In this document: positions 8,707-17,437 of the stretch, piece by piece
Layout: every line of letters begins with the position of its first letter
How positions within the stretch are numbered: position 1 is the stretch's first letter
Assembly (NCBI GenBank): GCA_934725535.1
Contig: CAKVBV010000003.1
Span: forward strand, 10,412 to 74,411
Length of the DNA: 64,000 bases
Direction: 5' to 3'
Source: an uncultured Bacteroidales bacterium
Lineage (GTDB): Bacteria > Bacteroidota > Bacteroidia > Bacteroidales > Paludibacteraceae
Program-made: the position numbers and the translations under genes
The notes under the pieces: model-generated
Told to the model about the DNA's origin: nothing
The model's database searches: none
What the model saw: the letters and a program-made list of their open reading frames with translations, nothing else

Positions 8707-9677
8707 AAGGGAAACGATACATATATATCGTGCTGACGGTGCTATTGGTGGTGCTGTTTGCGTTGGATACCTGCTGTGGCTCTATATGGATATCACCGTT
8801 CTCGATAGGCACCGACTGGTCGCCTGTTGAGCGGCAGATATTCCTCAGTCTGCGTCTGCCCAAGGCACTCACTGCACTATTGGCAGGTGCCGCTTTGTCG
8901 GTAGCAGGCTTGATAATGCAGACACTGTTCCGCAATCCGCTGGCGGGACCTTATATATTGGGTGTGAGCAGCGGAGCGAGTATCGGAGTGGCATTTCTTA
9001 CTATGTGTTCCACTATGCTGATGGGTATGGCGGGTGTAGGTGCATTGGGCATAGCAGCCTCTGCCATCATAGGCAGTACCTTCGTGCTGCTGTTGGTAAT
9101 GGTGGTGGCTAAGCGTGTAAAGAGCAATGTGAGCCTGCTTATTGTGGGAATGATGATAGGCAGCATTGCGGGAGCGTTGGTCAATCTGATGCAGAACTAT
9201 GCCAATCCTGATTCGCTCAAACTGTTTATTGTATGGACATTAGGCAGTCTCGGCGGTGTCGGTTGGAGTCAGTTGCCTGTGATGGCAGCCATTGTGGTAG
9301 CGGGTATGACAGTGTCGCTACTGCTGATGAAACCGCTGAATGGTCTGCTGTTGGGCGAAGACTACGCACGCGGATTAGGGGTGAATATATCACGCACCCG
9401 CCGGATGATAGTGGCGGCTACAGGTTTGTTAGCCGGTGGAGTAACCGCTTTTTGCGGACCCATAGCCTTTGTCGGAGTGGCAGTACCCCATATAGCCCGT
9501 ATGTGGTTAGGCTCTACCAACCACAGGCTGACGATGCCCGCCTCGGCACTGATAGGAGGGAACCTGCTGCTGATATGCGATACATTGTGTAACATAGGCA
9601 CCTACCCGCTGCCTATATCAACGATGAGTGCGCTCTTCGGGGCCCCGATAATAATATGGATAATGCTCAAAAAATAG
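8703..9677 (+). CDS. FecCD-family ABC transporter permease (iron/cobalamin/haem type)
   Basis: 324 residues with about nine to ten membrane segments. RLPKALTALLAGAALSVAG, the FRNPLAGPYILGVSSGAS block and the C-terminal PHIARMWLG segment are hallmarks of the BtuC/FecD fold that carries siderophore, haem or cobalamin across the inner membrane. ATG overlaps the aroC stop (ATGA), so it is translated from the aroC message. No binding protein or ATPase is adjacent; they must be supplied from elsewhere, so the substrate cannot be assigned. Confidence 0.9.
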   Translation: MKGKRYIYIVLTVLLVVLFALDTCCGSIWISPFSIGTDWSPVERQIFLSLRLPKALTALLAGAALSVAGLIMQTLFRNPLAGPYILGVSSGASIGVAFLTMCSTMLMGMAGVGALGIAASAIIGSTFVLLLVMVVAKRVKSNVSLLIVGMMIGSIAGALVNLMQNYANPDSLKLFIVWTLGSLGGVGWSQLPVMAAIVVAGMTVSLLLMKPLNGLLLGEDYARGLGVNISRTRRMIVAATGLLAGGVTAFCGPIAFVGVAVPHIARMWLGSTNHRLTMPASALIGGNLLLICDTLCNIGTYPLPISTMSALFGAPIIIWIMLKK

Positions 9678-10750
9678 TCATCTCCCTTTTGCTTATGGCA
9701 ATGTGTGTCGGCTGCAAGACACACCAAGTGATTGTCTCAACCCCGCAAGAACCGCAGTATAACCCTGACACCACCGTACTGCCTACCTTCCCCGCGGAGG
9801 TGCTGTATGTACTGGGCAGTGAATGGGAAGCCATCTACGACAGCACTTCTGCCAAGTACACCCCCCCCGAAGCACAACAACTGCGTGCGGATTCTGTAAC
9901 TATGGGCGACTATATGGAGCAACGGTTGCTTGACCTTTATCCGGAACGTGCCTATACAGGGTATGTCAGTAAGGTGGAACAGATATGCCAAAACCTGTTG
10001 CAGAAGTACGCTTCACAGAGCAGTATTGTAAACAACATGCACGCGGAATTGCAGTTCGGAGACACAAAAGCCACAGGAAGCAGTACCGACTACTCCCCTA
10101 TCCCCGACTCTGCCGGTTACTCTGAAGCCGTACTTATGGAGTTCACCCCGCAAGAACAGGCACTATGGGACACCCTGCAGCACATTGCCAACGGTCAAAA
10201 TTGGGCAGACCGACAGTTGTTCGACACTCTCCATATATCTTCTATTGAGGAGGAAAACCTCCTGCTGTCCTTGCTGTTGTGGCGTGGACCGCGTATCTTC
10301 TACCGCGTAGTGCAAAGCAAGACACGTGCAGAGAACGTGGCGAAGTATTACTATGGCGATGCCACCAACAGCGGTCGCCCTGGCGATGCCTTCAAGCATA
10401 TCTATGTCAATGTGCTGTTGCGCACGTACACAGATGCTGTCGTGGCGTGGGCGGTAATGGACTTGTACTGGGAGCATTGGCACAAGAATGCACCGGCTGA
10501 CCATTTTATGGACGTACACAACAATACCGTCGGGCGCGAAACGCAGTATCACCGCTTTGTCAGTTCGGACTCTCTCCCGCAGTGTGGTGATGTGCGCCAA
10601 TGGCTGCTATGGGCGGAGCAGGTGCAGCATTTCATACAGGACACCACCAACGGCGAACTGCAACATTGGGACAAGCAGACCCCTTCTTTCATTGTAGTCC
10701 CCGAAGCCGAACAGGTGAGCAATACGCGCTATATCTATTGGGACAGATAA
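9656..10750 (+). CDS. Lipoprotein with DUF6973-like C-terminal region
   Basis: 364 residues. The signal peptide ends in a lipobox (MCVGC, Cys20), predicting membrane anchoring. The start overlaps the permease gene by 22 nt. Residues about 225-295 read GDAFKHIYVNVLLRTYTDAVV ... FMDVHNNTVGRET, resembling the DUF6973 pattern (N/D-A-F-[RK]-H ... MDLHNN..GR), here preceded by a long unrelated region. No catalytic residues can be assigned with confidence, although the conserved His and Asn/Asp residues look functional. Despite the overlap I see no functional link to the permease. It may instead act in the cell envelope. Domain call is by eye and tentative. Confidence 0.6.
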   Translation: MDNAQKIVISLLLMAMCVGCKTHQVIVSTPQEPQYNPDTTVLPTFPAEVLYVLGSEWEAIYDSTSAKYTPPEAQQLRADSVTMGDYMEQRLLDLYPERAYTGYVSKVEQICQNLLQKYASQSSIVNNMHAELQFGDTKATGSSTDYSPIPDSAGYSEAVLMEFTPQEQALWDTLQHIANGQNWADRQLFDTLHISSIEEENLLLSLLLWRGPRIFYRVVQSKTRAENVAKYYYGDATNSGRPGDAFKHIYVNVLLRTYTDAVVAWAVMDLYWEHWHKNAPADHFMDVHNNTVGRETQYHRFVSSDSLPQCGDVRQWLLWAEQVQHFIQDTTNGELQHWDKQTPSFIVVPEAEQVSNTRYIYWDR

Positions 10751-10783
10751 GAGAGCATATCTGCAATAGAAGTGCATCTGTTC

Positions 10784-10814
10784 TTGCATACACACAAAAA
10801 AAGCAGTAATTTTG
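10784..10814 (+). promoter_or_regulatory. Promoter (TTG-N20-TAATTTTG) of ddl
   Basis: TTG at 10784-10786, a 20-nt spacer and TAATTTTG at 10807-10814. The start near 10821 leaves a 45-nt leader to the ddl ATG. Confidence 0.72.
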
Positions 10815-10865
10815 TAGGCATAATCACATAGTTAACAATCATAGAAGACTCTTAAACGTAACAAT

Positions 10866-11900
10866 ATGGACAAAAAACATATAGCCATAATCTGTGGCGG
10901 AGACAGCAGCGAACGTGCTGTGAGTATGCGCAGTGCCGCAGGAATATATTGCTGGATAGACTCAGAGCGGTATATTCCTACTCTTGTCACCATTCAGGGC
11001 AGCAACTGGGAAGCATTGGACGATAATAATGCGGACGACAGCATATTGCGTGATAATACAGGCGCAAAATGGGTGCCGGTGGACAAGAACGACTTCTCCT
11101 TCCTTCACAAAGGACAAAAGGTACGTTTCGACTTCGCTTACATCACCATCCACGGCACACCGGGCGAGAACGGGCTGCTGCAGGGCTACTTGGAGATGAT
11201 GCACGTGCCCTATTCGTGCTGCAATGTCTTAGCCGCCGCCCTGACCTTCAACAAGTACGCCTGCAACCACTACCTGCAGGACTTCGGAGTACGCATATCC
11301 CCCAGCATACTCCTGCGCAAGAATATGCAACGCCCTACAGATGAAGAGATTGTGGCGAAGATAGGGCTTCCATGCTTCATCAAGAGCAACGTGGGAGGCT
11401 CCTCCTTTGGCGTGACCAAAGTCAAGACTCTGCAAGAGGTATCCCCCGCCATCGAGAAGGCATATCGCGAAGGCAACGAAGTGATTTGTGAGGCATTTAT
11501 GAAAGGTGTGGAGATAACCAGCGGAGCATACAAGACGCACGACAAGGCAGTGGCGTTCCCTATTACGGAAGTAGTCACCAAACACGAGTTCTTCGACTAC
11601 GATGCCAAGTACAACGGGGCTGTGGACGAGATAACGCCCGCACGCATTCCCGATGAGGTGCGCGACCATGTACAGGCACTGACTCTCCACATCTACGACA
11701 TCTTAGGCTGCAACGGTATTATCCGTGTGGACTATATATTGACAGAAGGTTGGACAATCAACCTCTTGGAAATCAACACCACCCCAGGCATGACGCCCAC
11801 ATCGTTCATCCCGCAACAAGTGCGAGCCGCAGGCTTGGAAATGAAAGATGTCCTCACAGACATCATCGAAAACGCCATTTCTAATTATAATAAGGAATAA
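10866..11900 (+). CDS. ddl: D-alanine--D-alanine ligase
   Basis: 344 residues, ATP-grasp fold. It joins two D-Ala for the peptidoglycan precursor in the cytoplasm. Visible signatures are CGGDSSERAVS at the N-terminus, the IHGTPGENGLLQG loop (about residues 95-107), the ATP-binding FIKSNVGGSSFGV strand and the C-terminal LLEINTTPGMTPTS loop, which carries the Mg ligands and substrate contacts. Length is normal. It has its own promoter at 10784, and a prenyl synthase starts 15 nt downstream, linking peptidoglycan precursor and lipid-carrier synthesis. Confidence 0.95.
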   Translation: MDKKHIAIICGGDSSERAVSMRSAAGIYCWIDSERYIPTLVTIQGSNWEALDDNNADDSILRDNTGAKWVPVDKNDFSFLHKGQKVRFDFAYITIHGTPGENGLLQGYLEMMHVPYSCCNVLAAALTFNKYACNHYLQDFGVRISPSILLRKNMQRPTDEEIVAKIGLPCFIKSNVGGSSFGVTKVKTLQEVSPAIEKAYREGNEVICEAFMKGVEITSGAYKTHDKAVAFPITEVVTKHEFFDYDAKYNGAVDEITPARIPDEVRDHVQALTLHIYDILGCNGIIRVDYILTEGWTINLLEINTTPGMTPTSFIPQQVRAAGLEMKDVLTDIIENAISNYNKE

Positions 11901-11915
11901 GGGATTAGGAGCATC

Positions 11916-12866
11916 ATGGTAGATATTGAAAAAGAAATAGCAGGATTGGATTGGAAACGAGAGCCAAAGGGGCTCTACGAACCTATCGGATACACCTTGG
12001 AAAGCGGAGGCAAACGCCTGCGCCCGCAGTTGGCAATACTCGCCTCCGAGGCATTCGGAGGCAAAGACGAAGATGTGCTTCCCGCTGCCTTGGCATTGGA
12101 GGTCTTCCACAACTTCACCCTACTCCATGACGATGTCATGGACCGTGCCGATGTACGTCGCGGACGCCCCACGGTGCATGTGCGTTGGAACGACAACACT
12201 GCCATACTCTCCGGCGACCAGATGCTTATCGAGGCATACAAACTGTTATCCCGCGTCCCTGCTGACAAGTTGCCCGAAGTACTGCGTCTCTTCAACAAGA
12301 TGGGCACGGAGATATGCGAAGGGCAGCAGTACGATGTGGATTTTGAAGCCAAACAGGACACCACCATCGACGACTATCTGATGATGATTCGCCTCAAGAC
12401 CTCCGTTCTGCTTGCCACTGCCCTGCAGATAGGGGCATACATTGCAGGGGCGGACACAAAGGCGCAAGACGCTCTGTACCAGTATGGTATCGACCTCGGA
12501 TTGGCATTTCAGATACAGGACGACATCCTTGACTGCTGGGGAGACCCCGCTACTTTCGGCAAGGCGATAGGTGGCGACATCACGTGCAACAAGAAGACCT
12601 ATGTACTGCTCACCGCACTGCACACGGCAGACCCCTCCACACGCTTGGAACTCGAGCACTGGCTGCATGCCGTACATGCACCCAAAGAAGACAAGATACA
12701 GGCAGTCACTGAGTTGTACAACCGCCTTGGCGTACGCAAAACCTGCGAAGAAGTGGTCGAACAATACACCCGAAAGGCATTGGACTGCCTGCAAGACCTT
12801 CCCTCAAACAACGCCACACAAGCCTTCCGCACCTTGGCCGAAAAACTGATAAAAAGGAGAAAATAG
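11916..12866 (+). CDS. Polyprenyl diphosphate synthase (first of two)
   Basis: 316 residues, trans-isoprenyl diphosphate synthase fold. It condenses isopentenyl diphosphate with allylic diphosphates. The two Mg-binding aspartate motifs are present: LLHDDVMDRADVRRG (first, about residue 70) and FQIQDDILDCWGD (second). ESGGKRLRPQL near residue 30 binds the diphosphate. Phe and Leu residues just before the first motif suggest a short- or medium-chain product, but chain length cannot be decided by eye. The start follows ddl closely. A second paralogue lies at 15811-16803, so one probably makes farnesyl/geranylgeranyl and the other the quinone side chain. Confidence 0.9.
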   Translation: MVDIEKEIAGLDWKREPKGLYEPIGYTLESGGKRLRPQLAILASEAFGGKDEDVLPAALALEVFHNFTLLHDDVMDRADVRRGRPTVHVRWNDNTAILSGDQMLIEAYKLLSRVPADKLPEVLRLFNKMGTEICEGQQYDVDFEAKQDTTIDDYLMMIRLKTSVLLATALQIGAYIAGADTKAQDALYQYGIDLGLAFQIQDDILDCWGDPATFGKAIGGDITCNKKTYVLLTALHTADPSTRLELEHWLHAVHAPKEDKIQAVTELYNRLGVRKTCEEVVEQYTRKALDCLQDLPSNNATQAFRTLAEKLIKRRK

Positions 12867-12869
12867 AGA

Positions 12870-13014
12870 CATCCCCAACCCCTCCAAAGGAGGGGCTTAG
12901 CGGGGATAATTGGCATATCTGACAAATCCAATAATACTAATCGCAATCAATGTACAACAATAAATAAACTATCCTCTTTTTTATTACCCCCTCTCTGAGG
13001 GGGTTGGGGGAGTC
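12870..13014. repeat. Intergenic G/C hairpin repeats, including a copy of the dispersed element
   Basis: At 12870-12906 a C-rich block containing the hairpin cccctccaaaggagggg follows the prenyl synthase stop and could terminate transcription. At 12986-13014 is a copy of the dispersed ccccctctctgaggggg-ttgggggagtc module also found at 2192, 57808 (inverted) and 63645. It ends 16 nt before the next start codon. Confidence 0.75.
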
Positions 13015-13029
13015 AATTCATCATCAACT

Positions 13030-13800
13030 ATGCCTTACCGTCGACTACCAAAAACAGACAAAACCCGCCTGAAAGCCCTGCAACGGGCGGTGCAACGTGC
13101 CGGAGAAGCCGATTTCAACGACCAGCCTATCCAGTACAAGACCCTGACCGAAGCACAGCGGTTCCTCATGCAATTTGAGAACCAAATGGCTCAGTATCAC
13201 GCCAATGTGGACACCAAAGTGTCTGCCAACAAGCAGTATCGGCACAAGGTACACAACGCCCGCATGTACATCTCCCACTTCATTCAGGTGCTGAATTTGG
13301 CTGTCATTCGGGGCGAAATCAAACGTGTCCAGAAAGAATTGTACCATCTCGACCCCGACAACACAGCCCTACCCGACCTCAACACCGAGGAGAGCCTGCT
13401 CGAATGGGGCAAGAATATCATCGAAGGCGAACAGAAACGCATTGCGCAAGGCGGATTCCCTATCTACAACCCCGCTATAAATAAGGTGCAAGTCCACTAC
13501 GACATCTTCCGCGAACAGTACACCACCATCAACTACACCCGCAAGACCCACTCCCGCATATACGAAGACGTGGAAACCATGCGCAAAGAAGCCGACCGGC
13601 TACTGCTCGATATATGGAACCAAGTCGAGGCATTCTATCAGGACGAACTGCCCTATGCCCGCCTGCGCAAGTGCCAGGACTACGGCTTGATATACTACTA
13701 CCGCACGGGTGAGAAGCACCTCACACCCGAAACCGACAGAGACATACTCTACCGCGAATCGCAGCAGACTACCTTAGAATGGTCTGAGAAGGAACAATAA
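13030..13800 (+). CDS. Conserved Bacteroidales protein of unknown function
   Basis: 256 residues, highly charged, mostly helical, with no signal peptide and no membrane segment. It begins MPYRRLPKTDKTRLKALQ and has conserved-looking stretches KVHNARMYISHFIQVLN and YGLIYYYRTGEKHL near the C-terminus. I recall homologous proteins of the same length in many Bacteroides and Prevotella, all unannotated, so it is a real gene of unknown role. Its last 32 nt overlap the convergent cycloligase gene. No function is proposed. Confidence 0.75.
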   Translation: MPYRRLPKTDKTRLKALQRAVQRAGEADFNDQPIQYKTLTEAQRFLMQFENQMAQYHANVDTKVSANKQYRHKVHNARMYISHFIQVLNLAVIRGEIKRVQKELYHLDPDNTALPDLNTEESLLEWGKNIIEGEQKRIAQGGFPIYNPAINKVQVHYDIFREQYTTINYTRKTHSRIYEDVETMRKEADRLLLDIWNQVEAFYQDELPYARLRKCQDYGLIYYYRTGEKHLTPETDRDILYRESQQTTLEWSEKEQ

Positions 13801-14371
13801 CACCCTGCAAACGCATATCATTCCGCTCGGTAGGCACCTCACCTACCAACTGGAAATCATACCCCACCCCGATGAGCATCGAGTGTTTGCGCTTGCACAG
13901 GTAGCGGTCATAATAGCCTCCGCCACGCCCCAAACGGTTGCATTTCCCGTCAAACGCCACACCGGGTATCAGTATCATATCTATTCTGCCCGTATAAGGC
14001 TCCGTCTGCGGCTCGGGGATATTGAATTTACCCCGTTTCATCAACGCATTACCGCGATACGGACAAGCATCTATGCTCTTCCTGTGCGTCACGGGAAACA
14101 GAATCGTCTTCTCGTGCTTGTACTTTTTCACCAACGGCAACAAGTCCAATTCGTTGTGAATCGGATAATAGATAAGCAGCGTCTTTGCCTGGCGGAAACA
14201 CTCCAACTGCTCCAATCGCTCTATCACGCGCGCAGAAGCCTCCTCTTTCTGTTCCGAGGTCAGCAAACGGCGTTTCTGACTGAGCAACTCACGCATCTCT
14301 GCCTTCGCCTGTCGCGTCCTGTACTTGGGCAACAAACGCAGCAAATCCCGTATGTTGGTCTCAAAAAGCAT
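13769..14371 (-). CDS. 5-formyltetrahydrofolate cyclo-ligase
   Basis: 200 residues. It converts 5-formyl-THF to 5,10-methenyl-THF with ATP, recycling the folate pool. The family signature is present near the C-terminus (FDGKCNRLGRGGGYYDRYL), as is the N-terminal YYPIHNELDLLPL region that binds folate. The start at 14371 lies about 15 nt from the predicted transcript start; ATG 14296 (MRELLSQKR) is an alternative that would match the usual family N-terminus better, making it 175 residues. The 3' end overlaps the hypothetical gene on the other strand by 32 nt. Confidence 0.9.
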   Translation of the reverse strand: MLFETNIRDLLRLLPKYRTRQAKAEMRELLSQKRRLLTSEQKEEASARVIERLEQLECFRQAKTLLIYYPIHNELDLLPLVKKYKHEKTILFPVTHRKSIDACPYRGNALMKRGKFNIPEPQTEPYTGRIDMILIPGVAFDGKCNRLGRGGGYYDRYLCKRKHSMLIGVGYDFQLVGEVPTERNDMRLQGVIVPSQTILR

Positions 14372-14391
14372 TATTCCACGTAAAACAACCG

Positions 14392-14422
14392 CAAAAGTAC
14401 TGCTTTATTTGGATATGTGCAA
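14392..14422 (-). promoter_or_regulatory. Promoter (TTG-N20-TACTTTTG) of the cycloligase gene
   Basis: On the minus strand, TTG (14422-14420) is followed by 20 nt and TACTTTTG (14399-14392). It overlaps the divergent promoter at 14409-14439, so the two polymerases cannot bind together. Confidence 0.72.
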
Positions 14423-14439
14423 AAATGGTGGTAACTTTG
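14409..14439 (+). promoter_or_regulatory. Promoter (TTG-N20-TAACTTTG) of the DUF6242 gene
   Basis: TTG at 14409-14411, a 20-nt spacer and TAACTTTG at 14432-14439. It is only about 18 nt upstream of the ATG at 14457, giving a nearly leaderless message and supporting that start. Confidence 0.72.
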
Positions 14440-14456
14440 TCCGAAATTTCTGTGTA

Positions 14457-15806
14457 ATGAAGCGACTTTTATACATACTCCTGCTCATCGGCATCGTGCT
14501 TGCCGGCTGCAACGAGAAGACCACCGACACCACCTCCCCCTATGCGGAGATTACGGCGTTCTCTTTTGCTACCGACACTGCCAACCCGGGTCTCACCGCT
14601 GCCACCTACAAGGTCGAGCAACGCACCGACACCGGTTTCATCTACAACAGCGACTCACTCGCATTCGGCACCACCTTGGATAGCGTCATGCCGCGCTTCT
14701 CCTACAAAGCCACACCCGCTTCTGTCACACTCTTCCTACCCGACACGTCCTTCATTCTCACGGGCAGCGACACGGTGGATTTCAGCCGCGAACCCATCTT
14801 CGTACACATCAAGTCCTCCGACCTCACCAACGAGAAGTGGTACCAACTCGCTTTCACCGTCCACCATGTGGACCCCGACCTGTATATATGGACACGCCTC
14901 ACCGAGCGTATCTTCACCCGCAACTGCGATATGCAGGCGTTCTACATCAACGGACAATTGGTCCTCTTCACCAACGACGGACTATCTACCGAGGTTTACA
15001 CCTCAGCCAACGGCTCTCTCTGGACCAAGCAACCTGCCGTCACGGGCTTACCCGCAGCCTGCCGCGTACGCAATATCCTGCAACTCGGCAGCACCCTCTA
15101 CTATGCCGATGGCGACCGCCTCTACACCTCCGCCGACATCACCACGTGGACAACCCACGACTACAGCACGCGCAGTTTCGAGTTTGTCAATATGTTAGTC
15201 GCCTTCGACAACAAGGCATGGTGCATCCTCCGCGACCGCACCACATCGCAACTTCTCTTGGGGCATACACAGCCCAACGACAGCCTCCTGCCCGCCGAAC
15301 CAATCTACGGACTGCAAGGCAATCTCCTGCCTGCCGGTTTCCCCGTCTCCGACTTTGCCTCTCTCGCCTTCGGTGCCAGCAGTGAACGCCCCCGCGCTAT
15401 GATTGTAGGCGGACGGACAGAAGACGGCACACCCCTCAACACACGCTGGAACCTCGAATACGAAACATCAGCCGGCTACAGAATCAAGGACTTCTCTATC
15501 GAACAACCCGGGTTCCGCTCGCTCACTGGCATATCTCTCCTGCAGTACGACGGGCATATCATCATGTTCGGCGGCATTGACAACGACCTCACATGGCGCA
15601 CCTCCATGCTCTTCTCCGACGACGAGGGCATGAACTGGTACACCCCCGACACCGCCCACAACCGGCTGCCTGACGCCTACGGACAACGACAGAAGCAAAC
15701 CGCCGTCATTGACAATGCCAACAACATCTACCTCATTGGCGGACAGTCATTTACAGAAACATTCAGCGACGTATATCGCGGGCACCTAACCTCCATAGAT
15801 TGGTAA
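14457..15806 (+). CDS. DUF6242-type lipoprotein with beta-propeller-like body
   Basis: 449 residues from ATG 14457, chosen because it gives a signal peptide and lipobox (VLAGC, Cys17) and follows the promoter directly; the longer frame from 14325 lacks these. Residues about 20-130 form the beta-sandwich typical of DUF6242 (FSFATDTANPGL ... TFTVHHVDPDLY). The rest consists of repeated Kelch-like strands (LYYADGDRLYTSADITTW, IIMFGGIDNDLTW), suggesting a propeller. It is anchored in the membrane and exposed to periplasm or surface. The ligand is unknown. A prenyl synthase starts 4 nt after the stop. Confidence 0.82.
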   Translation: MKRLLYILLLIGIVLAGCNEKTTDTTSPYAEITAFSFATDTANPGLTAATYKVEQRTDTGFIYNSDSLAFGTTLDSVMPRFSYKATPASVTLFLPDTSFILTGSDTVDFSREPIFVHIKSSDLTNEKWYQLAFTVHHVDPDLYIWTRLTERIFTRNCDMQAFYINGQLVLFTNDGLSTEVYTSANGSLWTKQPAVTGLPAACRVRNILQLGSTLYYADGDRLYTSADITTWTTHDYSTRSFEFVNMLVAFDNKAWCILRDRTTSQLLLGHTQPNDSLLPAEPIYGLQGNLLPAGFPVSDFASLAFGASSERPRAMIVGGRTEDGTPLNTRWNLEYETSAGYRIKDFSIEQPGFRSLTGISLLQYDGHIIMFGGIDNDLTWRTSMLFSDDEGMNWYTPDTAHNRLPDAYGQRQKQTAVIDNANNIYLIGGQSFTETFSDVYRGHLTSIDW

Positions 15807-15810
15807 ACAC

Positions 15811-16803
15811 ATGGATACAATACAAGAGATTCGCAAACCCATACAAGCGGAATTTCGCCAATACGAACAGACCTTTGCGGATGCTTTACAAACCGACAAC
15901 AAACTGCTCTCTGAGGTCTTGGACTATATCCATTCTAAGCGCGGCAAGCAACTGCGTCCCATCCTTGTGCTCCTGTCTGCCGCCATCTGCCGTGGCATCA
16001 CCGACAAGACCCTGCAGACCGCCGCTGCACTCGAGATGATGCACACCGCCTCTCTCATCCATGATGATGTAGTGGACGACTCGCCCCTGCGCCGCGGCAC
16101 CGAGGCGGTACACACACAATGGACCAACAAAATAGCCGTCCTCACTGGCGACTACCTCCTTGCAAAAGTCATTGGTATTCTGGCAGATGTGCGCAACACC
16201 ACCATACTCGCCACCGTCGCAAGCATGGGCAAGTCTCTCGCTTCCGGCGAACTGCTCCAACTCCACAGCGGACAGTCTATGTGGATAACCGAAGACCAAT
16301 ACATGAAGGTCATCGAGCAGAAGACAGCCTGCCTCTTTGCCGCTTGCAGTGCGGCAGGAGCAGCCAGTTCCGGTGCCACTCCGCGGCAAATCACTGCCCT
16401 GCGCCAGTTCGGATTGCAACTCGGTATGTGCTTCCAACTCAAAGACGATGTCCTCGACTACTCCGACATCGAAGACCTCGGCAAACCCACCATGAGCGAC
16501 ATACGCGACGGCAAAGCCACCCTACCCCTCCTCATCTCCCTCACACGCGCCACACGCGAAGAAGCCGAGCATATCCGCGAACTGGCAGAGGGACTGGCTA
16601 CCAAAGCGCAGTATATCAACCCTTTGGAGGCGTCCGAAGAAATCAAATCCTTCGTCCTCCGCTACGATGGCATCCGCTATGCCTACCAGCAGATGCAGCG
16701 GCACCGCAAGCGCGCCATAGAGGCTATCGCTATCCTCCCTGACGGCAAATACAAAAATGCCCTGATCTGTTTACTGGATTACGCTATCAATCGTGTCTAT
16801 TAG
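15811..16803 (+). CDS. Long-chain polyprenyl diphosphate synthase (IspB-like)
   Basis: 330 residues. Both aspartate motifs are intact: SLIHDDVVDDSPLRRG and FQLKDDVLDYSDIEDLGKP, followed by the long-chain-type sequence DIRDGKATLPLL. HSKRGKQLRPIL binds diphosphate. Small residues (Ala, Ser) before the first motif are typical of octaprenyl/heptaprenyl synthases that make the menaquinone side chain. The start lies 4 nt after the DUF6242 gene. It ends convergently with sufD, overlapping it by 33 nt. Confidence 0.92.
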   Translation: MDTIQEIRKPIQAEFRQYEQTFADALQTDNKLLSEVLDYIHSKRGKQLRPILVLLSAAICRGITDKTLQTAAALEMMHTASLIHDDVVDDSPLRRGTEAVHTQWTNKIAVLTGDYLLAKVIGILADVRNTTILATVASMGKSLASGELLQLHSGQSMWITEDQYMKVIEQKTACLFAACSAAGAASSGATPRQITALRQFGLQLGMCFQLKDDVLDYSDIEDLGKPTMSDIRDGKATLPLLISLTRATREEAEHIRELAEGLATKAQYINPLEASEEIKSFVLRYDGIRYAYQQMQRHRKRAIEAIAILPDGKYKNALICLLDYAINRVY

Positions 16804-17427
16804 TCGCTGTTGCACAGCCTCGTCGCGCACCTCACGCACCACATCGTCAAAGAACGCACACAGCAGCAGCCTGTAGGCGGTCTCTTTGTCTATGCACCTT
16901 TGCTGCATATAGAATATCGCCGACTCGTCCAATTGCCCCGTGGTTGCCCCATGGCTGGCTTTCACATCATCGGCATATATCTCCAACTGTGGCTCCGTGG
17001 TCATCATCGCCCCGCGCGACAGCAGTATATTCCTGTTCGTCTGATACGCCTCCACCTTCTGGGCATCGGGCAGTATCTTCAACTCCCCGCGAAACGAACC
17101 GCGCGCCTCATTATCAAGCACATACTTGAACAACTGCGACGAAAACCCGCCGCCCGCGTTGTGCAGCACCTGCGTCATCACGTGCATCTGTTGTTGCCTG
17201 CGCACTATCCCCATACCGTACAACTCGGTACGGCAGCCTTTTCCGTTCTGTTCCACCACAATCCGCGACTGCCACTGCGCGTCCGGTGCCGACTTGTCGT
17301 CCATGCACACCACGTGCAGACGCAGCGTCGAACCCTCTTCCTGCACCACATGCCAGTCCACTTGCGGCTCATTCACTACCACCCACTCGCGCGTCTCGCC
17401 CTTATGCAACACTATCTCCTTCGCCAT
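16771..17427 (-). CDS. sufD: SufD-like FeS assembly protein, core domain only
   Basis: 218 residues. The recognisable SufBD core has the right-handed beta-helix strands (QVLHNAGGGFSSQLFKYVL, RGSFRGELKI, VEAYQTNRNILLS) and the C-terminal signature LEIYADDVKASHGATTGQLDE with the conserved His. It lacks about 200 N-terminal residues compared with the usual 420-440, so it consists of the core alone. It lies 10 nt after sufC in one operon. SufD partners SufB and SufC as the SufBC2D scaffold; sufB is not in this window. Whether the short form is functional, as in some Bacteroidetes, cannot be decided here. Confidence 0.82.
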   Translation of the reverse strand: MAKEIVLHKGETREWVVVNEPQVDWHVVQEEGSTLRLHVVCMDDKSAPDAQWQSRIVVEQNGKGCRTELYGMGIVRRQQQMHVMTQVLHNAGGGFSSQLFKYVLDNEARGSFRGELKILPDAQKVEAYQTNRNILLSRGAMMTTEPQLEIYADDVKASHGATTGQLDESAIFYMQQRCIDKETAYRLLLCAFFDDVVREVRDEAVQQRLIDTIDSVIQ

Positions 17428-17437
17428 ACCGCCACCG

